64,000 nucleotides of DNA from Topomyia yanbarensis (GCF_030247195.1 NC_080671.1:99621845-99685844), one strand, 5' to 3'. Shown: positions 47,101 to 57,425, counted from the first letter of the stretch. Numbers and translations: made by a program. The notes: a model not told the origin generated them from the letters alone.

Positions 47101-48000
47101 TGTAAGTGAAAATAAGAAAGATAATTTAATTGTCTACAACTTTGTCGAAGACTGCTAGTCAAACCGGCTTTGTTAAAAGAAGTTAATAAATTGTTAACGA
47201 AGTGATGTCTGAGTCAGTTTTGCATGGGGCTTAACAGCACTTGGTTTTGTATCAGTACTCGATTACTATTGAGCTAAACCTAACGATTATTTCACAAAAA
47301 TGTATAGTTCGTGGAAATCGAGTACTGGTACACAACCATCCACTGCTAGGCCCCATGCAAAACGGACTCAGACATCACTTCGTTAAAAGTTTAATAACTT
47401 GTTTTAACAAAGCCGGATTGACTAGCAGTCTTCGTCAAAGTTGTAGACAATTAAATTATCTATCTTATTTTCACTTATAGTGTTAATACGATAAATACAG
47501 TGCCACTTAGCGGCGAAAATGCGAGCTAGTGGGTTTTTTCCATGTAAATTGTCGAAAAATCCCATACAAACTTCAGGCACGTTGGTCCGGTAGCTAGACT
47601 TGTCCGATTTGCTTCAAATTTGGCGCAAGTACTCCTGGTGGGATTAGGATTCGACTCAGGGGTGGGCGGATTGAGTTTTCAAAAATTAATTAAATTTCTG
47701 GGCAGTCTAGTGGCCATTCGCATGTTCGCGTATTCTTCAATGATCGCGCGTGGACGATTTGTCTAGTTTTTATTTCTATTGGTCCAACTAAAGGCATGAA
47801 CTTGGGCTGCTAGGATCAAGGGCGGAGACTTCCGGACGTGACCGATTCATGATTGCGCGAGCTTAGGTTCTTAGGTTCCAACGTTCACCTAATCAATCGG
47901 GGTGTTTGAATATTGGCGAGATTGCGGGCGTTCGTATTTGTGACCATGTTTGTGTTATCGCGTAGGCCACGTTTGTACGTTTGGAATGAGAGATTGTTAG
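44140..48000 (+). repeat. array of CpG-rich long repeats, plus orientation
   Basis: At least five diverged units share, in order: TAGTGGATATGAGC, TTGGTCCAACTGAA, TTCCGGACGTNACCGATTCATGA, a CGCGAG block, TCACCGGGGTGTTAT, ATCGCGAAGGGCTCGA, then TGTAACTTCGCGTG and TGATCGCGNGCGGA. Landmarks occur near 44461, 45285, 46260, 46535 and 47760. Units are 500-900 bp and differ by internal deletions. No coding frame spans them. The same family lies inverted at 2390-3450. Confidence 0.7.
46883..47709. mobile_element. foldback element, 827 bp, with 9-bp target duplication
   Basis: Two arms of about 350 bp are inverted copies (GCCCACCCCTGAGTCGAT, CGAAAATGCGAGCTAG, GACAATTAAATTATCT and others). GTGGCCATT is found at 46874-46882 and 47710-47718; other units of the surrounding repeat have it once. 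The outermost ends AGAGTGACAGG and AGACTGCCCAG (inverted) are only partly alike. No gene inside. Confidence 0.8.
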
Positions 48001-49060
48001 TGTATATGAGAGAATAAGCCATTTGTGTTAGTGAGTGTTAGCATGGATCTAATTGAAAATATAGCAACAAAAGAAGGGTGCGTGTAGAGAGAATTGGGCC
48101 CTAAACCCACATTGTATATTATTTGACCATGGCAGTGGATAACAAAGGTTAAGTTCTAAAATTGATCACAATGTAGAAAATAATCGTATTCCAAGTTTCT
48201 GTGATATAATAACTGTAATACTGCTTTGGCGGAAAAGCACCCGGACCACATCAAGGTACAGTATCATGCCGAGGGAGACCCGTACCCATAATTGGGTTAA
48301 ATAACAATTGCAAACGACATGTTTATTATGCTTAACAAATATAATAAACACTACGACAGGGGAACCCTCGGTGATCCAGAAGAAGAATGGATGGGAGAAC
48401 AGCAGTACTAGCAAATACCGACTACCATATGAGCGGTGCAAATTCGAACGAGTGACGTAGAGTACTGCACTGGATGATTTTGAAGAGAGGACCAGGAGTG
48501 CGGTTTTACGAAGTTTTAGCTTTCGATGGCCCTACATTTTCTGACAAAGTGAAGTTCTGGAATATTGAGATTTTTATCACTGTTTAGGAAAGCAAAAGTA
48601 TCATAAAGCTAGTATCAGGCCTTCATGAGACCCCAAGAAGTCACTTTTGAAGGTATTTGTTAATGTAGATTTGTTGGTAGACGGTTCCAGATTTAATAAA
48701 AAACACCTAATTTAACACATCTACAGATCGCTTGCAACATAAAAAACTTTTTGTGCAATTCGACAGCTCCATCTTAGGCCAATTCAATAAATTTCCTACG
48801 TGAAAGTTTACTTTTTTAAAAAAAGTAAAGCTTTGGAAGTTAAACCGCGGCGTGGAAGAGCCGGTATATTAATATATGCTGTTACTTAGTGTAGAATTAG
48901 ATTTCGTCCTTTACGGCTATTATACAACCGCTAGAATAAACTTAAAACGTTGGTATACAATCGAGAATAGCGAATCAGAAAAGGTGACTATATGTCAGTG
49001 ATTCACTAAATACAGAATGGATAAAGGTTATGATGTAAAACCTTAAGGTCCGTCCAGGTT
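48000..49060. other. intronic DNA, unrecognised
   Basis: Nothing supported on either strand. Confidence 0.4.
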
Positions 49061-49061
49061 A

Positions 49062-49150
49062 AATCTTCGGTACGGATCAATACCTCGACCTAGGAACTCC
49101 TTAAGTCTTCGGTAGGGAGCAATACCTCGACCTAGGAACTCCTAGCATGT
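49062..49150. repeat. short direct repeat, two copies of about 50 bp
   Basis: TCTTCGGTA followed by CAATACCTCGACCTAGGAACT occurs twice in a row, just before the LINE fragment. It may belong to the 3' UTR of an R1-like element. Confidence 0.6.
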
Positions 49151-49234
49151 TGGCGACTAGCCTCTTACGACATGGGAGCAGTTCCCAGAGGTTCTATTCT
49201 TGGCTGGTAATAGTGCAAAAAGATTTCAGCCCGC

Positions 49235-49450
49235 CGGACACCACACGGCTTGACTGGCACAGGAGTCTACAGACCAAAAATTAAAGAAGTGATATTAATG
49301 GGAAAGTGGCCCACAGACTTCCAGGCAGAGCTATATGCTATATACACCTGCTCGGAGGTCTGTAGGAAACGAAACTACAGACATGCAAAAATCGCAATCT
49401 TCTCGGACAGCCAAGCAGCACTGGCAGCAATAGCGTCATCGAAATGTTAG
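49235..49450 (+). pseudogene. LINE RNase H domain fragment, copy A
   Basis: Reads TGTGVYRPKIKEVILMGKW, DFQAELYAIYTCSEV and AIFSDSQAALAAIASS, the first half of the RNase H domain of RNase H-bearing LINEs, with Glu of QAE and Asp of SDSQ present. It stops at TAG after KC. Confidence 0.75.
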
Positions 49451-49589
49451 TCCAACCTTGTTTAGGAGGAATAAAGGAATGAGATTTTAGGTATCAAGCC
49501 ACCAAGGAACCGTTTCTAGTGAAATGGTCGATTACATTGCATTCAGGCAATTTGTAACATGTAGATCGAACAAGTGCAACCACAAAAGA

Positions 49590-49650
49590 TTGTTTTAGGG
49601 GAAACTCCGCCAATGCGACCACTATTCAGGCGGAGTTTCCCCTAAAACAA
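49590..49650. repeat. perfect 22-bp hairpin
   Basis: The arm at 49590-49611 (containing TTTTAGGGGAAACTCCGCC) is exactly complementary to 49629-49650, with a 17-base loop. It sits between two LINE RNase H fragments. Confidence 0.85.
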
Positions 49651-49739
49651 ACCTTTTTGCAAATGGCCGCATGCGATGCCGAACTTTGAATCTGCTCACA
49701 AAATGACGGAGACCAGCGATCAATAAAGAACAAGATGGC

Positions 49740-50177
49740 TCTACCCTTCGTTCAGGATCAGTAATCTTCTACACAGATGGTCAAAATGAACCACTGGGCG
49801 AGATCTGGTGTTGATATATCAGGAATAAACGCTAGTATCCCAAACTGGGCGATAGTGTTTCAAGCAGCAATATATGCCACTTGCACTTACGTATGTCTGA
49901 ATAGGAAATACCGGTATGCAAACATCTGCATTTTTTCAGATTGGCTGCGCTCAATACATTATGTCGATCAAAACTAGTATGGGAATGTATTCTTGCACTC
50001 CGACAATTGACGAAGAAAAATCATGTCAATTTATACTGGGTTCCAGGATTGTGTGAAATTGCAGGGCATGAAAAATCCTATGAGTTAGCAAGAAGAGGGC
50101 CTTCCGCTAATTTTATCGATCCAGAACCATTTTGTGGAGTCTCATTGAGTGGAACTATGAAAAAAACTCTTGGAATG
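49740..50177 (+). pseudogene. LINE RNase H domain, copy B, upstream half of the split target
   Basis: Covers the same domain again: ANICIFSDW, then after a frameshift SKLVWECILALRQLTKKNH, VNLYWVPGLCEIAGHEKSYE, LARRGPSANFIDPEPFCG and KKTLGM. It is cut by the BEL/Pao element exactly after GGAATG; the continuation lies at 57358. Confidence 0.8.
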
Positions 50178-50572
50178 TGTTCTGCCATCACTGCAACGAT
50201 CCTACCGTATACTGAGAACCTTGGGCCGAATGACAGCAGTGTGACACTGGGACAAGAGGCGGGAGCTGGCCAGGTGACACAGCAAGTCGATAGAAGCAAC
50301 GTGTAACAGAAAATTGCGGTTAACATCATTTGTGAGCAGATTAAATTTGTAATATTTCATTATCATAGTTAAATATTTCTTTAAACACCTTTAATTTATA
50401 GGTGTCGATTGATAGATATTTATTTGAAGGGAATTGAACTAAGGAGAAGACTAAATGTAAGCAAATTTACGATATTCTGAAATTAACCTAAACTAACAAT
50501 AAAATTGAATTATAACTTTGAGCTACCGAGAAACTAATCGTCGCTACGAAGAACTCTTCATCCCAGCGAACA
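50178..50572 (+). repeat. BEL/Pao left LTR (395 bp)
   Basis: Starts TGTTCTGCCATCACTGCA and ends TCCCAGCGAACA. AATAAA at 50498-50503 is a likely polyadenylation signal. It lacks the insert present in the right LTR. Confidence 0.9.
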
Positions 50573-50593
50573 ATCTCAAAGATTTACTTCAAT

Positions 50594-50851
50594 ATGGAAG
50601 ATTTGGTAGCGTGTGTATGCGGCCGACCAAATACAGCCGATGTTGGAATGGTAGCATGCGATACCTGCAACACTTGGTATCATTACTCATGCGCCGGTGT
50701 GACATCTGGAGTGGAGAAACGTCCCTGGATGTGCTCAAAATGTCCTCCAAAATCTCCACCACAGCAACGCAAAAAAAAAGGACGACTTAGAAGTCTTCAA
50801 AACTGGAAGGCAATGTTGACAGTCGGAGTATTCGGAGTGGCTTTCAGCTAG
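50594..50851 (+). CDS. BEL/Pao gag N-terminus: PHD finger
   Basis: The ATG lies 22 bases after the LTR. It reads MEDLVACVCGRPNTADVGMV then ACDTCNTWYHYSCAGV and RPWMCSKCPPKSP: Cys-x-Cys, Cys-x2-Cys, His-x4-Cys and Cys-x2-Cys in PHD-finger order with the characteristic Trp-Tyr-His. PHD fingers at the gag N-terminus are a feature of some insect BEL/Pao elements and could read histone tails at insertion sites (inference). A stop ends this frame after 85 codons; gag continues in other frames. Confidence 0.85.
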   Translation: MEDLVACVCGRPNTADVGMVACDTCNTWYHYSCAGVTSGVEKRPWMCSKCPPKSPPQQRKKKGRLRSLQNWKAMLTVGVFGVAFS

Positions 50852-51506
50852 CAATACCCGGAAGAGTGGCTGGAGCGGTCTCGGAAGGAGCGACTTCTAT
50901 AGCGAGTGAATTCACACCGAAGGAGAATCCTGAAACGGCAAGATTATCTAACATCGACATAAAATCGTTCGCAGCTAGTGCACGTATTCGAGCGCAGCAA
51001 GCGCTGCAGCGATTGGAAGATGAGCGTCAGCTAGAAGAGCGGAAACTGGCAGAAGAGCAGATTCGTCTCGACGAGGGAAGAGCACCGCAAAAAAGGAGCG
51101 CGACCTCCGAGCTAAACGAATAGCAGCACATGAAAAATACCTTAAAGAAAAGGGCGAATTGGAACAAAAGCTCGAAGATGATGATGGAAGGACACGTATA
51201 AGCGAGTTCAGCGGAGCCGATAAGGTGAAAGGATGGGTCGATAATCAGCGCGGGAAAATCGAACGTCACATGGATAAAACCTTAGTGTCGGATAATGATT
51301 CGTATGATTCCGAGGAAGAGGAAAGATCCACTTACTCGCGAACTCTAAAAAACAATGCCTTTTGTGCAGCGGGACCGAACAGAAATCAAATAGCTGCGAG
51401 GCAAATTTGGCCTAAAGGTTTACCCACGTTCTCAGGAGAAGCGGAGGAGTGGCCGATATTTTTAAGCAGCTATGAAACTGCCAACGAAGTATGTGGTTTC
51501 ACAAAT
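50852..51506 (+). pseudogene. BEL/Pao gag, coiled-coil and capsid N-terminal part
   Basis: Frames at 50866-51123 and 51159-51506 carry a charged coiled-coil-like stretch (ARIRAQQALQRLEDERQLEE), then an acidic DSYDSEEEE segment, then WPKGLPTFSGEAEEWPIFLS, the entry to the BEL/Pao gag domain. One frameshift separates the two. The last codons before the DNA element are GFTN. Confidence 0.8.
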
Positions 51507-52583
51507 CTAGAGAAAATTTTCAATAGGACGTAAGTAACATTGAGAGCCTCTCTTTGTTTACTTTCTCTTTGGGGCCGTACACAAATGACGTAGCTTTTTT
51601 TCGGCGATTTTTAACCCCTCCCTCCCCCCTCGTAGCGTTTGGTCACAAAATTCTAACCTCCCCCTCGTAAATAACGTAGCATTTACCAACCCCCTCCCCC
51701 TCGTCCCATGCAAAGCGCCCGGGTGATGAAAAAAATACATATGTTTTTCAATTATTTTAGATACATCTTTCAAAATGTTTGACGTCTTTTATCAACATTT
51801 TCATTATAACAGCAAATTGCGTGCAAAATAAGCCCATTTCATGACAAATATAGTGTTGATAGTTTTGTTTTGAATTTTATATGTCAAGGAGAGCATGAAG
51901 GCAATTTCTCTCAGTTCACAATCGTGTAGCTGCCAATGATTCTAAGAACCATACGTTCATCTAAATTACTAATGTAATGGTTAGATTTGGGACCGATGAA
52001 ATCAACCCATTACAAAGTTTGTTTGATTGAATCCGAACTGAAAATTTAATTCAGCTTCCAAATTAAGCCTACTAGTTAGCAACATTAGCTAACTAATGTA
52101 GCAAGTTAAATCCGCATACAATTTTTTTTTCGTATTTTTGCGAACCTGTAATTCCGCGAATCGTAAAATTTACCTCATGAAAAACCGCATTAAAAGTAAC
52201 TTGTTTGAATTTAAATTCATTTCTCTTGGAAATGGAGGATCATTAAATTGTTTTCTCTAAACAATGGGTTTTAAACTTAATGCTACGTCGCACAACTTCT
52301 GACCCTACCCTCCCCCTCGTCACACTTCGTCACAAATTTGGTATACCCTCCCTACCCCCCAAAATGCTACGTCATTTATGCATGGCACCTTTCGTTTATT
52401 ACGACGTCATTACAACACTTTGCACTAATTTTCAGGTACATATCGAAAGCCGACGGTTTTTACTAGAATATTACGCAAAGAGTAGAGTAGTAAATGTTGA
52501 AATGGCCGAGTAATGAACAGAAGAGAAAGACCCCAAAGACAATCTCTCATTGTTACTTACGTCCTATTGAAAATTTTCTCTAG
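51507..52583. mobile_element. AAAT-flanked inverted-repeat element inside gag
   Basis: Ends CTAGAGAAAATTTTC and its reverse complement; the inverted match is essentially perfect for about 33 bp and continues weakly to about 60. AAAT occurs at 51503-51506 and 52584-52587. Removing the element and one AAAT restores the gag frame GFTN-VENLIRLREC. Its interior is interrupted by a second element at 51571-52389. No transposase. Confidence 0.85.
51571..52389. mobile_element. MITE with TACGT-rich inverted repeats nested in the AAAT element
   Basis: Ends GGGGCCGTACACAAATGACG and, inverted, GGTGCCATGCATAAATGACG, followed by GTAGC. TTT flanks both ends (51568-51570, 52390-52392). CCCTCCCCCTCGT blocks lie inside both ends. 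Elements ending in this way with 3-bp duplications are common in mosquitoes. No gene inside. Confidence 0.75.
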
Positions 52584-53868
52584 AAATGTAGAAAATTTGA
52601 TTCGATTGCGTGAGTGCCTCCGTGGTCCTGCCCGTGAAGCAGTAGTCTCTAAATTGATGTTTCCTCACTCTGTACCATCTATTATTCACACCCTACAACG
52701 GCTGTATGGGCGACCAGAATTGCTCGTAAAAACATTACTGGTTAAAGTACGGCGAGTAGAAGCCCCAAAACCTGAGCGTCTCGAGACATTGATTAGTTTT
52801 GGGATGACAGTACAACAACTATGTGATAACCTTGAATCGGCGGAGTTGCAGGAACATCTATCAAATCCGATAGTACTCGAGGAACTCGTGGACAAGCTTC
52901 CGGCAACTATAAAGCTGGATTGGGTACGTTTCAAACGCGCAGTCAGAAAGCCCTCATTAAAGCACTTCGGTGAATTTATGGATATGGTAGTTACAGACGC
53001 GAGCGAAGTGACTACGCTGATACAGCCAAAATGCGATTTTCCGAAGCCAGATAAAATGAAAGATAAAGGTCACTTTCATATGCGCAACAACGTAGACGAA
53101 GCAACGAACAGCGAGACGGAGAGGTACCCCTGTCCAATATGCGGGCAAAAGTATCACCGGATTAGAAACTGCGAACAGTTTAGGCAATTGAACTTGGCAG
53201 AACGCCTGAGAACAGCTGAACAGTTCAAATTATGTGAAGTTTGTTTATACAACCACGGTACGTGGCCGTGTAAGTCAAGATACCGATGGAACGTCGGTGA
53301 CTGCCGTGCACGTCATCACCCGTTGCTCTACCGAGCAGAATATGTTAAACAAGCGAACACACGCAGTACCTTGTCTGAGTGCCACACTCATGGGCAAAAT
53401 GATAAAGCAGTATTGTTTCGAGTGGTGCCAATAACATTATATAGTGACAATCGTAGTTTGGACACATTCGGATTCCTTGACGAAGGGTCGTCTTTGACTA
53501 TGGCAGAAACGAGTATATTCCAAAGTCTTGGCATTCCTGGGAATCCTGATCCTCTACAGTTAGTGTGGACATCAAACGTTGTTCGTAATGAAAAGTCATC
53601 GAAGCGAGCTGACGTAGTAATTGCTGACAGAGGTCAACAACAGCGCTTTATTCTAAAATCTGTCCACACTGTTGACGAACTCAATCTACCCACGCAAAGT
53701 CTACCCATCCAATATTTAACGCAACGTTTTTCCCATCTCAGGAATATCGCCGTGGCACTGATGCAGTACCAAGAGTGCTTATCGGTTTGGACAATTTGGA
53801 ACTGTTCGCTCCACTCGAAAGCCGTACTGGTAAATCGGGAGACCCAATTGCTGTACGATCGCTGTTAG
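52584..53868 (+). CDS. BEL/Pao gag C-terminus, zinc knuckles and aspartic protease
   Basis: From VENLIRLRECLRGPAREAVV the frame is open for over 420 codons. Two knuckles follow: CPICGQKYHRIRNC (C-x2-C-x4-H-x4-C) and CEVCLYNHGTWPC. The protease region carries FGFLDEGSSLTMAE; the BEL/Pao active site uses a DxGS-type loop, seen here as DEGS. A frameshift at about 53745-53775 ends the usable frame. The frame extends upstream to 52513 only through the inserted DNA element. Confidence 0.85.
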
Positions 53869-55037
53869 GTTGGACAGTGTATGGACCAAACGGGACACAG
53901 CACTCAAAGCAACAATATGCTAACATTCACGTTTGCAAATGCGAATCCGACGAAAAATTAAATGAAATGATTCTACGGCGGTTTGTTTTGGAGGATATTG
54001 GGGTATCTCTGGTCCCATTGCTAGAACCAGCTGAAGAAAAGAGAGAGCGAGATATATTAATGAGGACAACGATTAGACTAAATGGAAGATTCGAAACTGG
54101 GCTTCTTTGGAAAACCGATGATATACGGTTTCCTGATAGTAGACCTATGGCAATGCGAAGAATAAGAGGCTTGGAGGTTAAACTGTCGAAAGACCCCGAA
54201 TTGCGCGATAACGTATACAGACAGATACGGGAATATGTTCAAAAATGCTACGACACCCGGCAACAACCGATGAGCTTGCTAGTGCAGATCTGGGCCGAAT
54301 ATGGTATTTACCACTCAACGTGGTTGTTCACCCAAAGAAGCCAGACAAAAAACGGTTGGTTTGGGATGCGGCGGCACAAGTCAATGGTGTGTCACTGAAC
54401 TCCCAACTCTTAAAGGGTCCCGATCTACTCACATCACTGCCAGCGGTAATCTGCCAGTTCCGCGAAAAGCGCATCGTATTTGGGGAAGGGAAATGTTTCA
54501 CCAAATCCAGATCAAACTCGAAGATAGACACTCCCAACGATTTCTCTTCCGATTCAACCCCCTGATGTAAATTTCATGGACGTTGCGACCTTTGGTGCTG
54601 CATGTTCTCCTTGTTCCGCTCAATATGTGATGCACCAAAATGCTGACGAATGTGGAAACATGTTTCCTGAAGCCGCGGCTGCTATTAAATCTAAAACTTA
54701 CATGGATGACTATTATGATAGTGCTGACACCCCAACAGAAGCAGCTGAACGAGCGATCCAAGTCAGAACTAGCCACGCACGAGCTGGTTTCGAGATGCGG
54801 CACTGGGTCAGCAATAGCAGTGAAGTTTTAATGAGACTCGGAGAAGTTGATGAACAAAAACCACTTCCGTTAAGCAGTGAACCTGAAGAAGGTTGGGAAC
54901 GAGTCCTAGGGATAATGTGGGACCCAATTGGTGATAGGTTCACGTTTTCCACTAACTTTCATCTCGACTTGATTCCGTATATTGAAGGAACTCGCAGACC
55001 TTCTAAACGGATAGCGCTCAGGTGCATAATGAGTTAA
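53775..55037 (+). pseudogene. BEL/Pao reverse transcriptase, frameshifted
   Basis: VLIGLDNLELFAPLESRTG and RSLLGWTVYGPNG link protease to polymerase. Then, with frame changes near 54280, 54490 and 54575: WYLPLNVVVHPKKPDKKRLV, VNGVSLNSQLLKGPDLL, MFHQIQIKLEDRHSQRFLF, and SKTYMDDYYDSADTPTEA with a YMDD catalytic box. The catalytic acids are visible, but at least three frameshifts prevent translation as one chain. Confidence 0.82.
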
Positions 55038-55727
55038 TTCGACCAATTGGGATTGTTGGCACCATTCCTAATTCACGGGAGAATGTTAATTCAGGATCTT
55101 TGGAGATCCGGGATATAATGGGACGAAGAAATGCGGGATCCAGAATAAGAGAAGTGGATGCGTTGGACGAAACTCCTCCCTGAGAATAGCAAACTACAAG
55201 TGCCTCGATACTATTTTGGAAGCGCTCACGCCAACCAATGTAAATCGTTATAACTACATATATTCCCCAACGCCAGTGAAACTGGGTACGGATGCGCAGC
55301 ATACTTTAGAATTGCAAATGGTGATGAGGTGGTGTGTAGTCTGGTGATGGCAAAAGGTAAAGTCGCACCGCTTAAGCATCAGTCTATTCCCCGACTCGAA
55401 TTACAAGCTGCTGTGTTGGGTGCTAGGATGCAAAAATATATAAGCAATAATCACGCACTAGAAGTCCGCGAAACGTATCTTTGGACTGACTCGACCATAG
55501 TACTTTTTTGGATTCGGTCAGATCATCGGAAGTACAAGCAGTATGTCGCTAATCGTATTGGAGAAATCCTTTCGCTAACAAAACCCGAAGATTGGCGGTG
55601 GGTGCCCTCGAAGGATAATGTGGCTGACAGCCTAACTAAATGGGGACGAGATACTGAGCCAAATTCAAAAGGAAGGTTGTTTAAGGGTGTGTCAGAATAT
55701 CAAAATGGAACGTTCTGGTGCGTATGA
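55038..55727 (+). pseudogene. BEL/Pao RNase H
   Basis: After a region broken by stops, the frame NASETGYGCAAYFR (first catalytic Asp replaced by Asn), PRLELQAAVLGARM (catalytic Glu) and TYLWTDSTIVLFWIRSDHR (catalytic Asp) is seen, then VPSKDNVADSLTKWGRD. The Asn substitution suggests loss of activity even without the frameshifts. Confidence 0.78.
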
Positions 55728-56684
55728 TGGCATTGGTTAGAAGGTTTATCACTAACTGTCGACGACGAATGAGAGGACTACCAATAGAAGCTGTGAAAGC
55801 CTCGAATTTACAAGGTCAAAATTTGCAACATCTAAACCCATCATTGAGGGTCGACATACGTCAATACGAATATATTAAAGCGGAACAGTATTTATGGAGG
55901 ATTGTACAAGGAGACTATTATCCGGATGAAGTTAATGTATTGATAAATAATTGGGACCACCCAATCGAAAATTGGAGCAAACTGGACTCCTCTAGTGAGC
56001 TTAACAAATTAACTTCGTTTGCTGACGAGTATGGAGTCCTAAGAATGGAAGGTAGAACTGCGAACGCGGCCTACGCAACGTTCGACGCTATGTTTCCAAT
56101 AATATTGCATAAAAACCACGTAATCACTCATAGACTGCTTGAGCATTATCATCACCAGCTCGGGCATCTAAGTAAGGAAACGGTAGTAAACGAGGTACGT
56201 CAGCGGTTCGAAATTAATCATTTGAGATCGGCCGTAGAAAAGGTGTTCAGAAACTGCCAGATGTGTAAAGTGAAAAAGTGCAAACCTAGTTTTCCGAGGA
56301 TGGCCCCACTTCCAGAACAGCGATTAATACCCTATGTTAAACCATTTAGTTACGTCGGAATAGACTATGGAGCTATCCACCTCGAAATTGCATATGACTT
56401 ATCTACAGTCATGTATACAAGCCATTCGACGATTTGTTTGTAGGCGAGGACCACCTATAGAAATCTTCTCCGATAATGGCACTAATTTTGTTGGGGCAAA
56501 TAGACAACTAAAGGAGCAGATTAACAAAATCAACACTGAATGTTCCGCGACTTTCACCGATGCGAGAACGAAATGGACCGTAGTTGGAAAACTGCAAAGG
56601 GCGGTTGTGAAACTTGCAGTGATGGAAGTAGGTGAATCCAGCGATCACCCACAGGAGGTTCACATGGATTCACGGGGCGGGGGA
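55718..56684 (+). pseudogene. BEL/Pao integrase with internal deletion
   Basis: HHQLGHLSKETVVNEVRQRF and FRNCQMCKVKKCKP form the HHCC zinc-binding module. The core gives YVGIDYGAIHLEIAY (first Asp) and, after a frameshift near 56420, EIFSDNGTNFVGANRQLKEQ (second Asp). The third catalytic Glu and the segment after it are missing: the frame jumps from TDARTKW to RAVVKLAVMEVGE, which is near the C-terminus in this family. Several hundred residues are therefore deleted. Confidence 0.8.
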
Positions 56685-57351
56685 TGTTCTGGCATCACTG
56701 CACCGATCCTACCGTATCGTATACTTAGAACCTTGGGCCGAATGACAGCAGTGTGACACTGGGACAAGAGGCGGGAGCTGACCAGGTGACACAGCAAGTC
56801 GATACAGTCGTGATTCGCTGGTTGGGCGACAGCCTTGTCCAACTAACGAATTTGATTCGCTCAAAAACTCTCCAAAGGAGATGTTGGCAGTGTAAATGCA
56901 TCTGTTCACATCTCTAAATATCGTCAGATTGATTGTCAAAGTAAATTTGACACGAGATTTTGACGTTCAGATGCTTTTTAGTTGGACAATGGTCCAACTA
57001 GCGGAGGTCCAACTAAAAAGCGGTCCAGTTAAAAAGTGTCTAACCAGCGAATCACGGCTGTAGAAGCAACGTGTAACAGAAAATTGCGGTTAACATCATT
57101 TGTGAGCAAATTAAATTTGTAATATTTCATTATCATAGTTAAATATTTCTTTAAACACCTTTAATTTATAGGTGTCGATTTATAGATATTGGTTATTTAC
57201 ATTATTTGAAGGGAATTGAACTAAGAAGACTAAATGTAAGCAAATTTACGCTATTCTGAAATTAACCGAACCTAATAATAAAATTGAATTATTGCTTTGA
57301 GCTACCGAGAAACTAATCGTCGCTACGAAGAACTCTTCATCCCTTCGAACA
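56685..57351 (+). repeat. BEL/Pao right LTR (with insert)
   Basis: Matches the left LTR in order and sequence; extra bases are a TATCG-type duplication near 56717, a 13-bp difference near 57188, and the TA-flanked insert at 56805-57060. Confidence 0.9.
56805..57060. mobile_element. 256-bp TA-flanked MITE in the right LTR (pogo-like ends)
   Basis: Ends CAGTCGTGATTCGCTGGTT and, inverted, CAGCCGTGATTCGCTGGTT. TA is at 56803-56804 and 57061-57062; the left LTR has one TA at the same place. TA target and a CAGT start fit the pogo/Tigger branch of Tc1/mariner (inference). The interior repeats TTGGAC/GTCCAA pieces and has no gene. Confidence 0.85.
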
Positions 57352-57425
57352 GGAATGCCATAACTAAACTACGACAGCCGAAGAAATTCATCTCACCCAA
57401 CGATAAGAAAGCCTGGGGTTGGTGA
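57352..57425 (+). pseudogene. LINE RNase H copy B, downstream half
   Basis: After the BEL/Pao right end and the duplicated GGAATG, a frame reads ITKLRQPKKFISPNDKKAWG and stops. This is the C-terminal continuation expected after the RNase H domain. Confidence 0.7.

Larger units (their letters stand above)
50178..57351 (+). mobile_element. BEL/Pao LTR retrotransposon with both LTRs and target duplication
   Basis: Left LTR 50178-50572 and right LTR 56685-57351 both begin TGTTCTG and end CGAACA; they are near-identical apart from small indels and a 256-bp insert in the right one. GGAATG flanks the element on both sides (50172-50177 and 57352-57357). A purine-rich GGGGCGGGGGA precedes the right LTR. 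Order of domains is PHD finger, gag, zinc knuckles, protease, reverse transcriptase, RNase H, integrase, as in BEL/Pao. Multiple frameshifts and a deletion in the integrase make it defective. Confidence 0.92.

Noticed and set aside
50178..57351. An intact endogenous retrovirus with an envelope gene
   Set aside because: Domain order and LTRs are those of BEL/Pao; no envelope-like frame follows the integrase, and the right LTR starts immediately after it.
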